Shown here one piece after another: positions 37,127 through 49,859 of a stretch of 64,000 bases of DNA. The DNA is taken from the NCBI RefSeq assembly GCF_014805625.2, contig NW_023998569.1, forward strand, positions 172,424 through 236,423. Direction: 5' to 3'. Source of the stretch: Glossina fuscipes (taxonomy: Eukaryota > Arthropoda > Insecta > Diptera > Glossinidae). The notes under the pieces were generated by a model that was not told the origin of the DNA, made no database searches, and saw nothing but the letters and a program-made list of their open reading frames with translations. Every line of letters begins with the position of its first letter. The first letter of the stretch is position 1. The translations under genes and the position numbers were made by a program.

Positions 37127-39134
37127 AATAAAAGAAAACATTTAAAGTAGTGAAATCGGTTCAATTCATCTAATTTTCGCCTGCCATTGTATAAGCAAAG
37201 AGTTAACCAATGGTTTATTGTTATTGTTTAAGTTCTAAACAACTTCATGATTAAATTCTAAAATTGTTCTGCTATTATACAAAAACCGATGGTTTATGTG
37301 AAATAAAAGCATTTATATAAATTATTAGAAAAGTTCGTTTAAAAGACGTGCACAACATTTTTTGTAATTAAACAACTCTTATTATTACTTTATGAAATTT
37401 TAAAAAAGTTACAAAATGTAAAAAAATTTTAAAATGTTATAGTGTTTTGAACACAATTTTTTTTTTTGTAAAAATTGTCTGATTATAAATTAGTCTTTTT
37501 TTTTAAGCAATAGTTTATTGGTGCTTAAAACAAAAGCTGGCTGAAATATATGAAAATTGTAATTGTCTGAACGTAATATAAGGAACACAATAATTAATAA
37601 TAAATGCACAATAGAAATTAAGAGTAGTTGCCAAAATTCCACAAAACACGATACATACCTTGTAACAGGTGCGGATCATTTTTATTCGTTGTTTTTAAGC
37701 TTATGTTGCAACATTCGTTTCAATTTATTGCACTTGAATTTTTTACCAAAATTTCCATCACCAGGTTCTTATTATAAGTGCCTCGATAGCTGAAAAGCCA
37801 AACACGCCATTAGAGAAGACTCCTCAGAATGGGTCGGTACCAGTAAAACCGTTGTGGTTGTATGTTAATGCTAATAATTACTACCAACTAGAGACACCAT
37901 CGTGATTTCCAGAAAAACTATACAATTCTCAGATGGGTCTCCTTCCCAAAAAATGAACTTGTAAATAATAAATGAATGCACTCACCAATCAATGAACTTA
38001 TTTTCCTTGAAAATATTTTATATTCTATCTATATTATTAATACATTTTGTTTTATTTAAAAATTTTAGTACTAAATTACATATATATTCAACAAAACCGC
38101 TTTTAATTTTTCCTTCGCAATTTTTTTTCTAATTTTTTGTGATATATTTTATTCGGACAAGTTCTTTTTGCGCTTATCAAATTTCTTTGATTTCACAGAA
38201 AGCCGTTAGCCGATTTTCTTTTACTCAGTTTATAATAAAACGTATCTAGTGTACAGAATGGAGAGGGCACAGAGTTGCTTTCAATAAATAAGAAAAATGG
38301 TGAAAAACTGTCAAATTTTGGAGTTTGTAGTTTTTCTACAACATCTAGCTGATAAGATACAAAGACATCATGGATACGTCCGCTACCTTGGAAATCAGGA
38401 GCAAGCTGACGCGTTCGATCCAGCGCTTGATATTTAATTAATTATCTGATTATTTATTTAATTAAATTTTTTCCTTAGAATTAGACGGATTATGAGCACA
38501 GCGAAGATCTTTCTATAAATCAATTATTGTACTATTTTATTATTAGACATTATTATTATATTATTCAAATGCTCTGTTATTTCGTTCTTCATTAAATTCT
38601 GTTATTCTTCTATCCCTGTTATTTCATTATTTAGAAAGCAATTCGGGATTAAAATAAATGACTGCGAAAATTTTTTTTTCTCTGATAGACAACAGAAAAG
38701 AAGCACCTCGGAAGTTCTACAAAATATGCACGTTCTTTCTGAAGACACAAACTACAAGTGTTCAAATTTTGGAAAATTGATTAGCCGCTTCGGGCACAAG
38801 GTCGGAGATGTCTTCTTTTTTACAAAAACACCCTTCCCATATTACTTCACTTTCTTTTCGAAAGTATTCTATGGACAAAGGCGTTATGCTTTGGATAAGT
38901 TGTATTATGTAAAAGTATATTCAGCTTTTGAATTATTTATAATATCGAAAAAGAGTAAAAAGTACTAAAGTGCATCATCAGTTTGTTTATTCGTTTATCG
39001 CACCTCGAAATTAATAGATTTTCTTCACTATTAAAATGTATTTATTATCAAAAGAAAGATTTAGTGCCGACTTATTGACTTTGTCTACTTCATTGAATTT
39101 ATTCGAACCGTTGCAAAAAATTGCTCTTACTTTG
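37127..39134. other. Convergent intergenic region
   Basis: The esterase 3' UTR probably ends after aataaaagc near 37300. The rest is AT-rich with no recognised gene up to the RPC3 stop on the other strand. Confidence 0.5.
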
Positions 39135-41633
39135 CTACTTTGCTACGCTTGTGGCAGTAGGCAAGTGAGAGCAATGATGTTTATACATTTGAAGTAAGAA
39201 TATATTGTCATCTATAGTAAGTTCAGCTTTAGATAAAATTTTGATGCGATTTTTGACTTTTTCTAAAATTTCGCGTTCAGGCGGCGTCAATGTTTCCAAG
39301 ATCTATAGGAGTAAGAGAGAGAGATAGATAGAGAAAGTGGAAGAGAGAGCGGGTCATAAACAAATTTATTTAATAAATGCTTTTTTTTATTCTACCTCTG
39401 CTATATAGTCTTCTGATTCTCCGCGTTCTTTCATCGTAGCCACTATACTGTCCAGCTTTTGACTTTTGTCTATTAATCTTTTATGTTCAACTTTTTCATA
39501 ATTCGATCGAGTTATGTCATTATATAATGCTTTATAACAAATGTCCAACAACATGGTTACTATCTAAAAATTTTCAATTATTGTTGGGAAGTTTTCTTTG
39601 AGGTGAAAAAAAAAATAGAAGAAATTCTTACCTGAAGATGTTTCAAATGAAATAAGAAGAAAGCCTTGGCAGCGGCGCCGCCACCGCCCGGCTTGCGTAT
39701 AGATTTTATTTGTAGAAATTGTTCTTGAAATAGATTATAAGACAAAAGCTTAGCTTCTTTAGCCGGTATCATAGCCTCCTTTTGTAAATCCTCTTGTTCG
39801 ATATATTTTTTCATGCGTACTACACGAAATATCCGTGATGCCTTTGAACCAAAACGTTCAGTAATGATATTTTCAATGCAGCACAAAGTCAATTCTTCGA
39901 AAGCTTGAGACAAATCCACAACATACTGCCCGCTACCCATTTCACCAATTTTTCGAATAAAACCTAAAGAATCATCGGCTAAATAATATAAAAGTATTAC
40001 TATTGTACATGTACATTTACAAATGCAAATGCAAAATATTACCAATTAGTGTTATATATTGCTCTAAATTTGTCATTAAGTCAAAATTTTTGGAGTTCTT
40101 TAGCAGCATTTGTTTAATTTCAGCCACGGTAAAAGGATTTGAAATTTGCTGTAAATTATCCTCTAAAAATCATAAGCTCATTATGATAATAACTGATAAT
40201 ATAAAAATACTCACTCTTTGCCAAGGATCCGTCCTCTCGTACATTTGCTTTAAAATGTATTGAAAGCATTCCGCCGCACTTGACCCCATTTTACGTTCGA
40301 TTGCACCAATCATAATGCTATCGCGAAAATCTTGATGGAAACGACTGAAATTTATTTGCCAAAGCGTATCTGGAAATAGCTAACATAATGTAAACGATTT
40401 CAAATTGTATTCGAATATTAACCTGAGTCACCGGCATGACATAAAAGAATAGTACCAGTACGTATTTTGGCCAACAACGATAAATCTATATTAGGCGGAT
40501 TAAATAAATCATCTACGTCTATATGTAATTTAGGCACCGCTACTGTTTCAGATCTTTCTCCTTGCACCAACTTGGGAAGTCTTATTAAATAGTTAGCACG
40601 TATCATACGCACAAATATATCACGTACGGTTTCAATTTTTTCTTTTTCATTAGCATCAGCCAAATATTTTAACATTAAGTTTGTGCCTGTTTGCGAACCA
40701 TTATGTAATATTTCTTCACATATAAAGCTGCCTATATTACCATACTCCATTTGCATACGATGAACATATCTAAATACAAATTGATATTATAAAGAGGTTC
40801 GTCTTTAGATTAAAACAAAGCAAATATTACTAGATGTTAAATTTGTTAGCTCAATTTTGGCAGACTAAATTAAATGATTGGTTTCATAAATTTGTTTAAA
40901 TATTTGTTTTATAAGTCCTTTACGATAAACTTCGTTGAATCGTATCTTTCATGAATCTACCGATTAAGAACGAGCACAAAATACATATTTTATGAAAAGA
41001 TTTTGCTCGCAATTATAAGATCGAATTTTGTTTTCTTCAAGATTGAGTAGAGCATTCAATATGAAGTCTTCTATTCCTTGTCTTTGTACAGTGACTATGA
41101 AAGGTAATGAAATTGTACAGGACTATCGTGAACTATAGTGTGTTTGTCATTACTCATTAATATTAATAATTCCTTTCCTCTCCTCACGTCTGTGAACGGC
41201 AAACTTTTCATTGGTTCCGAGATTAATTTGCTTTTTTCAAAAGGAAAGAAAGTGACTTGGATAATACCGTAATTTTATGCTTCTTACCTGGCATAGCGAA
41301 CAACGTACAAAACTTCATCACGATTCAATAAATATTCTGCCACACTGGGATTAAAATTGCTAGCCCGGAATGATACTAAATGATATTTACATAGCACGGC
41401 CAAAGCTTTACAAACCTGTAGATTATTTGATTTGTTTAGAAGTGGACTCTTTGTAAGCATTTGCTCATATTGACAATCGACTTTACCTCTCTTTTGGTCA
41501 AGTTAGTTGTTTTCACTAGATTATACAAAGTGCGCCAATTTGCGACAAACAAACAATCACCTACGATTTGGACCACTTCACCGAAATATTGCTTTAGTAT
41601 CACAGAGCACAAATTCCCGTAATCTAAAGACAT
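39135..41633 (-). CDS. Polr3C: RNA polymerase III subunit RPC3 (POLR3C/RPC62)
   Basis: Eight exons on the minus strand (41633-41487, 41415-41288, 40769-40423, 40369-40215, 40160-40043, 39978-39632, 39563-39396, 39302-39135) give 525 aa, close to the 534 of human RPC62. Recognisable family segments, in order: an N-terminal winged helix with QYFGEVVQIVGDCL; TNLTKREVCKALAVLC; LHIDVDDLFNPPNIDL; LWQINFSRFHQDFRDSIM; LADDSLGFIRKIGEMG-like text; then ERFGSKASRIFRVV and MIPAKEAK, which are highly conserved; and a C-terminal coiled coil. Family knowledge: RPC3 with RPC6 and RPC7 forms the initiation subcomplex of Pol III, which transcribes tRNA and 5S genes in the nucleus. A possible upstream TTG-initiated extension is rejected in favour of the first ATG at 41633. 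Exon 5 could start two bases later at a second AG, but that would break the frame. Confidence 0.93.
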
Positions 41634-41844
41634 TCTCTTAAGTGTTCGTGCATTTATCAATTCTTTATTATATCGAGGCTTGTGTGATTGTAAAAAATAT
41701 CAAATAAGAAAGAAAATCTGTAGAAACTTAACTTTTGCTTACAGAAACTATGGTTATTGTTTATAGACAATTTTCACAAAATCGAAAGTAAAAGAAGAAG
41801 AAGAATACACCACAAATTATAAACGTGCATACGTGCTGATGTAA

Positions 41845-42300
41845 CATCTCTGAGCTGAAGTTCGTCCATTATCTCATAGCCAGATTGAGCTTTCAAGCTA
41901 TTTAATAATATTGCAATTTTTACATCCAAGATATATAGAAATACACAAAGGTTGCTGGTTAGCCCATAAAATGCCTAACACGAACAAGACACAAATTTTC
42001 AGCAAAATTATAAATTTTCCTTTTCAACCGAGACCAACGATTTCTCAATTTTTGGTTTCTTATTTTTTTATTGTTTGAACAATACGAACTAACGAATAAT
42101 TTAGTGTAGCTCTCTGCCTTTCAGTCCCAAGCTCTCCATGTAGTTGCGAAAACAAATCGTATCCAGATTCATACAATGTTCCTTTCGGAATTTACGACGA
42201 CCTTTTGTGTTATTTGAGATGTTTAACTACCTCAGGCATTTGCAATTTTGAGTCGCTCAGCCGCATATCGCATTCCAATTGTTTGTACTGCATACCAGAG
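41845..42300 (+). repeat. Dispersed repeat family 2, copy 2
   Basis: Matches 30746-31190 almost base for base (for example cctaacacgaacaagacaca and gtagttgcgaaaacaaatcg), with a 13-bp extra stretch gttcctttcggaa near 42178. It lies just upstream of RPC3. Confidence 0.85.
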
Positions 42301-42339
42301 AGGCGATTCATATGGCCATATATAATGAACCATCTGCGC

Positions 42340-42480
42340 ACCCCGGGGTAAGAGAGGCCTCTTCATTAGGAGATTGTCTCTCCCCCCGGGGGGTGATCAC
42401 TCAGCTTAATTGAGTGCCTACGGTTGTAGGCAACCCGTCTGATTAAGGCATCAAGCCAGGTGCAGACGTTAAACCCACAG
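42340..42480. other. GC-rich block next to family 2 copy
   Basis: Contrasts with the AT-rich flanks and has ccccccggggggt and several short palindromes. No ORF. It may be an element end or a structured UTR relic and is not identified. Confidence 0.35.
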
Positions 42481-44540
42481 AGCGATCTGTTATTGTAATT
42501 ATTGTTTTATTATATTTTTCACTTCACACGCAATGGGAAATTTTTAAATGAACGATTATAATGTTGGCAACACTGAAAAAGTCAGCTGATTAAAATATAC
42601 TCATAATGCAAAAAATGTGCAAAGCGCTACACATGTAAATGAAGTGGATGAAATGTGAAAAATCATCATGAAAAATGGTAAATGTTCGTAAAAGTAAAAA
42701 AAAATTCGTGACTTTTTCTTACGTTTAGTTAAGTCGTGCAGATTTCTTCTGCTTGTTATTTGAGTGCTCATTCTCTATTTCACAGGTTTTTTCGATTTTG
42801 CCATGTTGAAGTTTTAACAACAACAACGCATTACTATCATTAATCTTTCAGCTATGTTCAAAGCGATTTATTTTGTTCCTAAGTTTACGCCGGCTTTAGT
42901 TTTTAATATTTTCCATAACATAAAGTGCGAATATTTTTAGCATAGCGGATTTCATAAATTCTGCCGAATATTAATCAAGAAAAATGAATTAATGGACGAA
43001 GCTAACCAGTTGAAAGCACTATCAGATTACACTATCGAACCACTGTTGTAGAAACGTCGTTAATTTATCGAGTATTTGTTTCGCAGCTTCAGGAGAGTGG
43101 CAAAAAAGATTTAGTTTAAAATACTTCTGAGAAAAATTGTGGATTCCTACTTGGGTTTAAACAGATAAACGAAGAACGTGGCTAATCCAAACATCGATCA
43201 AGAATTGAGAAAATCAAAATATTTTCCATTCATGTATTTCTTTTCTAAAGTAACACTTAGTTTGTAGCGTTTTAATGCTATATTAAATGAAGGTTCGGCA
43301 ACTTGTTTTGAAGTGCTGTAAACATCTCATCGACGTTGTTTATAAATCTTGACACCAAGTTATATCCTCACAAATAAATGCTTCAAATTTTTCCTAAATT
43401 TTTCCTATCGATTAATTACGTATGCTTTAACTCAGGCATACATGGCGCATGTATATGTTATGAAACCACAGCTTTGTAGCCCATTTACTGTTAAAATTTT
43501 AGATAACACTACGAATGGCCAGTAAGTATAAATATCTTATTTGATGTCAGAGCAAAAGATTTTTAATAATATAAGAACATATAAAGAATTTCGCATAACC
43601 ATCACTATTAAAATCTTCATCATAGTCTACACTCCCACTCAACGTGACGGCTACCACAATTGGTTTAGGATGAACACACTTAGCTTGTCGCATTTTACTC
43701 TCCGAGTCCTTTATATGATATCCATGTCGTTAGTATTATTAAGAAAAAATTAAATGTCAAATGATGGGAATCTAAATCTATACATTAACAAAAATCGACT
43801 TTATCTCGCGAGGAGAGTTAAACCACATGTTTGTCGAAAGTTTGTATTTAACTTTTATTTTTATGTGCCATCACTATTAGCATAAAAATTCTACATTTTA
43901 GAGGAAAATTTCCTTCCAAAGCAACTAACTATTTTTTAATAGTTGAAAACTAATAGTTGTATTGAGAGGGTTCATTAGAGATTTATTGTTTGAGTCTTTC
44001 GGGATTAATATCACACAATTATTTTTAGCTGCGATTAATACGGTTAGCGACTCAATTATTTTATCTATCTGCGAGATCACGGTGAGCAGCCATTAATGAG
44101 CGAGTTCACCTCAAATGCGCAGAATAATAGAAAAATTTACTTTGACACCTTTATTATTAAACTAAGCGGGACGCAAGTCCATTTGAAATGATAATTGTTG
44201 TATTTCTATTGATTACCTTAAAATATTTGAATTTTCTTCGTTTGGAAGAACCATCCTGTTCAACGCTCTTAATTCAAATGAACGATTGCCTAAGCAAGCA
44301 AACGGTTTATGGAATTCTGCGGTGTCTGTTATAACAACCACCAAGTCTTTCAAACAAGATAAAATGAGGCGTATGTGTATAGGTACAAATTTCAACAAAA
44401 GCTTTAGACGAGTATGTAAATGTATATTCGTGCACAAAATATTGTTTTGATGAACATAAAAAAGTCTTCTCTCTTTTTCTATGCGGATAGCCAGAAAAAA
44501 TTTTGAAGAATGCATGAGAAAAATAATAAATAGAATTTTG
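42481..44540. other. Intergenic, no gene seen
   Basis: AT-rich sequence. The short ORFs lack family features. Confidence 0.5.
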
Positions 44541-44559
44541 GGTCGCAATTTAAAACAAA

Positions 44560-46160
44560 GGTTACCCTACAAAAATTTCAACTCGTGGCGCACCAAAATA
44601 TGTGTAAACGTAAGGGCTTTTAAACCTCTCAAATTCAAAAGCAAAAATGTTTTGTTTTTTGCCAAAAACGTAAAGGATAACACCGCCCTTAAATCGAAAC
44701 AAATGGAATTTTCGTTTTTCGCCAAAACACCGTTCTAAACCAGAAAAATGAAATTTCTTTTTTTCAAAAAACGTAAGCGGTAACATCGTCCTAAATCGAA
44801 AAAAACGAAACCTGCGGTTTTTTGCAAAAACGGCCTTTACGTTTTCGTCGTAATAATCAAAAAAAATTGAAGTTTTTTTCCTCCAAAAACGTGAGGTGTA
44901 GTAACACCGTCCTAAATCGATAAAAACGTATATTTAATTTTTTGCCGAAAACGTAAGGGGTAACATACGTAAAGGGGTAAATCGAAAAAACCCTACCCCG
45001 GAAACGAGAGGCGTAACATCGTCCTAAATGGAGAAAAAATGAAATTTTCATTTTTTTGGCAAAAAAAGGAAAAGCTACCAGCGCCCTAAATCCAAAAAAA
45101 TGAAATTCTCATTTTTGCGAAATACGGAAAGCGTAAAATTGTCTTAAATCCAAATAAAGGTAAATTTTACGTAAGGTGTAACGTCCTCCTAAATCGAAAA
45201 AAAATAGACTTTCGCCAAAAACGTTCGTCCTAAATAGGAAAAGTGAAATTTCGTTTTTCTTTCTAAATCCGTAAGAAGTAATAACGTCCTAAATAGCAAA
45301 AAATGAAACTTTCGCTTTTTGTCAAAACCGGAATAGGTGCCATTATAATAAATCGAAAAAAAATTAAATTGCATTTTTTGCCAAAAACGTAAGGGGTAAC
45401 GTCGCTCTAAATGGAAAAAAATTAAATTTTGATTTTTTCCAAAAACTTAAGGGATAGTAACATAACCCTAAATCGAATAAAAAGTAAATTTCATTTTTTT
45501 GTAAAAAGGAAAGGGTAACATCGTCGTAAATCCAAAAAAGTTAAATTCTACGTAAGGTGTAACGTCCTCTTAAATCGAAAAAATGAAATTTTCATTTTTT
45601 TTGCAAAAACGGAGAAGGTAACATCGCCCTTTATCGAAAAAAATAAAATTTGGCTCCTTTGTTAAAAATGGAAAAGGTAATATCGTCCTAAATTAAAGAA
45701 ATGAAAATTTCATTTTCTACCAAATATGTAAGGGATAAATCGAAAAAAAATTAAATTTTCATTTTTTGCCAAAAACGTAACGGGTAGTAGCATCGTCATG
45801 AATTGGAAAAAATGAAAATTTGGTTTTTTGCCAAAAACGTAAGTGGTAACATCGGAAGGCACAATACTTTCCTAAATCCAAAAAATTTAAATTTTATTTT
45901 TTGCCAATAACATTGTCCTAAGTTAAAAAAAAAAAAAAAATTTAATATTGCCAAAACCGTAAAGGATAACATCGTCCTAAGTCGAAAAAAAGGAATTTTA
46001 GTTTTTGCCAAAAATGTGACGGATGGGAATATCGTCCTAAATTGGGAAAAATGAAACTTTCGGTGCTTGCCAAAATCGGTATGGGTAACATCGTCGTAAG
46101 TTCAAAAAAATTAAAATGTCATTTTTTACAAAATACGTAAGGCGTAAATCGAAAAAAATC
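44560..46160 (+). repeat. Diverged satellite-like tandem array, forward part
   Basis: More than 20 variable units of roughly 60-75 bp, each built of cgtcctaaatcgaaaaaa, a gaaattttcatttt palindrome-like core, and gccaaaaacgtaaggggtaac. Unit length and sequence vary. No coding content; the ORFs across it are repeat artefacts. Confidence 0.9.
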
Positions 46161-47330
46161 TGTAACACGACCTAGCTCGTAGACGGTAGAGCGGTTGCCT
46201 ACTTTCTCTTGGCCCGCTATGCCGCATTATAAAAAAAACAAAAATATAAATGTATGTATATAAACTAGCAGCAAAATAAATGCCTTCAACCGGCTTTTTT
46301 TTGTAGTCCTGTGTAAATCAGTCTGCAACGTCTGTCGTTAGTCGTTCGTTGGCCCGGTTTTCGTCCGTCAGTATCCGTCCTCAGTCCCCCTATCTCCGCT
46401 CATGCGTGCCGCCCTCCATACTCCACCTCAGCGGAGGTGTACTCTACTTAATTATTCATACTTTCTTTTTCCTTAATTAACTAAAATAATCCCTGACTGT
46501 TGTCATCAGGTATTGAGTGGGTGACAGCTTGATTCTTGCAAATAGTAAAGAGGTGCTCATGAACTTACTTTCTTTGTGACCATTTAGCTCCCTGAGAATA
46601 GCCGCAAAAGCAAAATTATTCGATTCTTTCCTTTCAATGCTGTTTATGTTCAATCGAGGACAACCCCGAACTGCAAAACACCAAGGCAGGCAATTTCACC
46701 ACAATACAAACTTTTAAGTCATTCACAGGGGCTTAGCTACTTGCCCTTTTTACCAGGATGCCTTGAATAATAAAGATTTTTCTTTTTTTTTCTTAAAAAG
46801 GCTTTAACAAACACGTTATTGACATATTTTGGGTTAGTTTCAATATAATCCCAGTTTAGAATTGTGCATAAAAAACGAAAACTTAAATTTTTAAATAGTC
46901 ATTAAAACACCAGCAAGTAAAATCAATCCAATTTATCACTAATATAACTAAATAGTTATTAACATAACCGCATATGTGTCTTGTTTTACTTTTCAACTAG
47001 ACATTTGTTATTGTTAACGGATTGCTTTTTCTCTCGGCACCTTAGTTTATTTGTTTTTCAACGTACTCTTTCTTCTTCTTTATTTTTCTTTTCTTTCATT
47101 TTTGCCAAATACATTCCTTTTACTAAATGACTGATTTCTTGTTGTGATAAATTATTCATTATGAGGAAATTATGCAATTAGGCACAAAACTTGATTATGA
47201 TTAAGCTTGAATGTAAGTAAATAACCTTTTTATTTAAAAAATTATAGAATTAGCTACTATTTTTAGTGCTATTTAGTGCTAGAACAATTTTCTTTGCCGT
47301 AGGGGCAGTACTATACATAAACTTCTCATC
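46161..47330. other. Non-repeat insert between array blocks
   Basis: About 1.2 kb without the array unit. The first 300 bp are GC-richer with gtcgttagtcgttcgttgg-type repeats and the rest is AT-rich. No gene seen. It could be an insertion that split the array. Confidence 0.4.
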
Positions 47331-48300
47331 CGTAGTTAACGTAACATTGTCCTAAATGCAAAAAAAGTTATGTTTTACGTAAGGTGCAACGTCCTCCTAA
47401 ATCGAAAAAAAAACAAAGCCACTTCTTTGCGCCAAAAACAAACATAACGTACTAAATGGAAAGAAATTAAGCTTTCGTCTTTGTCAAAAGCAGAGGAGGC
47501 GCCATCATCCTAAATCGAAAAAAAGTTAAATTTTATTTTTTGCCAAAGACGTAACGGGTAGTAACACTGTCTTAAATTGGAAAAATGAAACTTTCGGTTT
47601 TTGCAAAACCGGAGGGGCTAATTACAAAAAAAGGAAAATGTCATTTTCTAAGGGATAAAACGAAAAAAATCCTAAATCGAAAAATATGGAAGCTTAATTT
47701 TTTCGAAAAATGGAGAGCGCAATATTGTCCCTAATCCAAAAAGTTAAATGAAAATTTCATTCTTTACGATTTAGGATGATGTTACCGGCTTGCGTTTTTG
47801 GTAAAAACCGAAAATGCCGTATTTTTCAATTTACGGCGAAACTATCGTTTCCGATTTTCGCAAAAAAACGAAAAATCGTTTTTTTGATTTAGGACTAAGG
47901 CACTTTACGCTTTTGGTGAAATCCAAAAGTTTCGCTTTTGTAGATTCAGGACGTTTTTATCTTTTGATTTAGGAGAATGTTGGCCCTTGTCTTCTTTAGC
48001 GACAAACGAAGACTTTATTTCATTTTTTTCCAATTAGGACGATGTTGCCCTTTACGTGTTGACGAAAATGAAAAATTTAATTTTTTTAGATTTTGGGCGA
48101 TATTATCCTTTACATTTTTGGTGAAACTTGTAAGTTTTATGATTTTACCTTTGGGACATTATTACCCTCCACATTTTTGTCAAAAAATAACAATTTATTT
48201 TTTTTAGATTTAGGACGATGTTACTTGATTTTTTTGGCGAAACGCAAAAATTTCGTTTTTGTAGATTCTGGACGATGTTACCTCTTCGTCTTTAGTGCGT
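47331..48300. repeat. Satellite-like array, continued and then inverted
   Basis: From 47331 to about 47760 units run as in the block at 44560. From about 47765 to 48300 the unit is reversed (gatttaggacgatgttaccc... tttttggcgaaa). The change of orientation is at about 47762. A further reversed fragment lies at 50740-50910. Confidence 0.85.
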
Positions 48301-48843
48301 AACGAGGCTTCTTTTCTGGGTATACTCAGCGTTACCCAGGAAGTCCTTTTCCCAGAAAATTTATATAAAAAAACTCTTGGATTTTTGTTCTTATATATTT
48401 ATTATTTACGAGGAATTTGCAGTTAGATAAGCGATGTTTAACAGCAGAGGGAGTGGGGGGGAGAGGCGGAATCCAGCCTGGTGATTCGCTACCCGACTCT
48501 TGTTTGAAACTTTCCACGTTTTTGTCCATCCCGAGAGATTATTCTCCACGTTTTCTCCGTACCGCGAGATTGTGCCGCAGGTTTTATAGCAGCTAATCTC
48601 GGCCTATAGGGCCACTCGTCCGTCCTTACGTTCATTCTGTTTGTTTTTATTGTCCCTAACCGTTTCACGTCGCTGAAGAGAGTGTCTCTGTATGAGAGTG
48701 TATGAAAAAACAGTAACTTGCTTACATGTAATTTTTGCTTAAATAAAATTGAAATAGCAAGATTTTGCTTGTATAATAAAAAAACGATTATAATCTCTTT
48801 TTTTTTGCCACTTTTACCAAAAGATTTCAGATTAGTTCATTCT
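48301..48843. other. Spacer with GC-richer stretch
   Basis: 48440-48640 is GC-richer with repeated ccgcgagatt/cccgagagatt blocks, possibly an element relic. No ORF with family resemblance. Confidence 0.4.
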
Positions 48844-49206
48844 TTAGCACGCATTAAAATAGGCACGATAAAACTCTACGACCGATTTCGATTTACCTAT
48901 AAATTCATTGACATTTCGCCAGCGTATGTAGCCTTTATCAATAATTTCCTGAACAGGTGTCGGTACTCCTGACAAATGAGGATCTTAAAAAAGAAAAAAA
49001 AATTAAAATAAGCAAAAATTTTTGTTCGTACCACTGTAGAAGTATTGGGATGGCAACCCTTTTTTTCAATTGTGCTATTTTTTTTCATTGTATAGGTGTT
49101 TTCACATATACAATGAAAAATCATAACGGTTTCTGCTAATTTGTGGAAATTTTTCTCCCGTTCGATCATTTCAATATCAACCACCAGCAATATAGCATTT
49201 AGACAT
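48844..49206 (-). CDS. Candidate small protein gene, divergent from micropeptide
   Basis: The second exon, 48983-48844, follows a strong polypyrimidine tract and AAG acceptor and encodes about 46 residues of ordinary-looking protein (GVPTPVQEIIDKGYIRW, then SKSVVEFYRAYF) ending in a TAA. A possible first exon, 49206-49185, begins MSKCYIA and would give 53 aa, but its GTGGTT donor is weak and other first exons are possible. I do not recognise the protein. Its start would be only 41 nt from the start of the plus-strand micropeptide gene, which suggests a bidirectional promoter or a wrong first exon. Confidence 0.35.
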
Positions 49207-49246
49207 TCGATCCATCCTCCATTGATACAGAATTTTTAGGCAAAAG

Positions 49247-49447
49247 ATGGAGTGTAAAGAAATAAATGAGGTAAGAAGTGAAAAAGTCTTTTTTTTAATA
49301 TTCAATTTTAAATTTGAGAAGCAATTTTTTTCATTGGGTTACTTTTAAGTAGTAAAAAATATCTTTCAGGTAAAATTGCTTGGTTACTTAATAGGTTCAA
49401 TACTAATTGGCGTTGCTGGTGTGGCCATCTATCGCTATAAATACTAA
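49247..49447 (+). CDS. 33-aa single-pass membrane micropeptide
   Basis: Exons 49247-49270 and 49370-49447 are joined by a 99-nt intron (GTAAGA donor, TATCTTTCAG acceptor, phase 0). The product is eight polar residues (MECKEINE), then a glycine-containing hydrophobic helix (LLGYLIGSILIGVAGVAI) and a short basic/aromatic end (YRYKY). This topology is typical of small integral membrane or mitochondrial inner-membrane micropeptides. I do not recognise a specific family. The clean intron and in-frame junction argue for a real gene; its size argues for caution. An upstream exon cannot be excluded. Confidence 0.5.
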
Positions 49448-49859
49448 TTGGCCAGATGATATATACTAAAAAAGCGAGAAATGATTATTTTATTATAGTT
49501 TCTTGATTATTATTATTTATTATATTTATTATTTACATAACATATAAAAATACCTATGTACACATATGCATATGCTTCAAGGCTCTTCAACTCCATGCAA
49601 GTTTAAATTAGTTTTGCTATTTTTTCGCATTTTATTTAATAAAAATTGCTTGCATACGAGAATAAGCGTATAAAACTGAAAATGATTCTCAATAATTCAA
49701 CAGGTATTTGTATAAAAATGCCAACATCTGAGAATATGTTTAAATACGTTTGTTTACAATTCTCGATAATTTTATATGCATTTGTATAAATTTTGCTGAC
49801 TTTAGAGAATAAGCATATATATTCTCAAAGCCGCTAGGTATGTGCTTTACTTCTCCTCT
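49448..49859. other. Spacer with dispersed repeat fragment
   Basis: Around 49680-49730, atgattctcaataattcaac followed by gccaacatctgagaatatg is the reverse complement of a repeat at 54600-54710. No gene apart from the presumed 3' UTR of the micropeptide. Confidence 0.45.

Noticed and set aside
41634..41660. Nine-codon N-terminal extension of RPC3
   Set aside because: It would start at a TTG. The first in-frame ATG at 41633 fits the family N-terminus.
46160..46210. Possible tRNA-like sequence (agacggtagagcggttgcct)
   Set aside because: No matching B box or acceptor stem. It is at the edge of the satellite array.
44213..48302. Many Lys/Phe-rich open frames of 60-110 codons
   Set aside because: They are generated by the AT-rich tandem units and have no consistent product across units.
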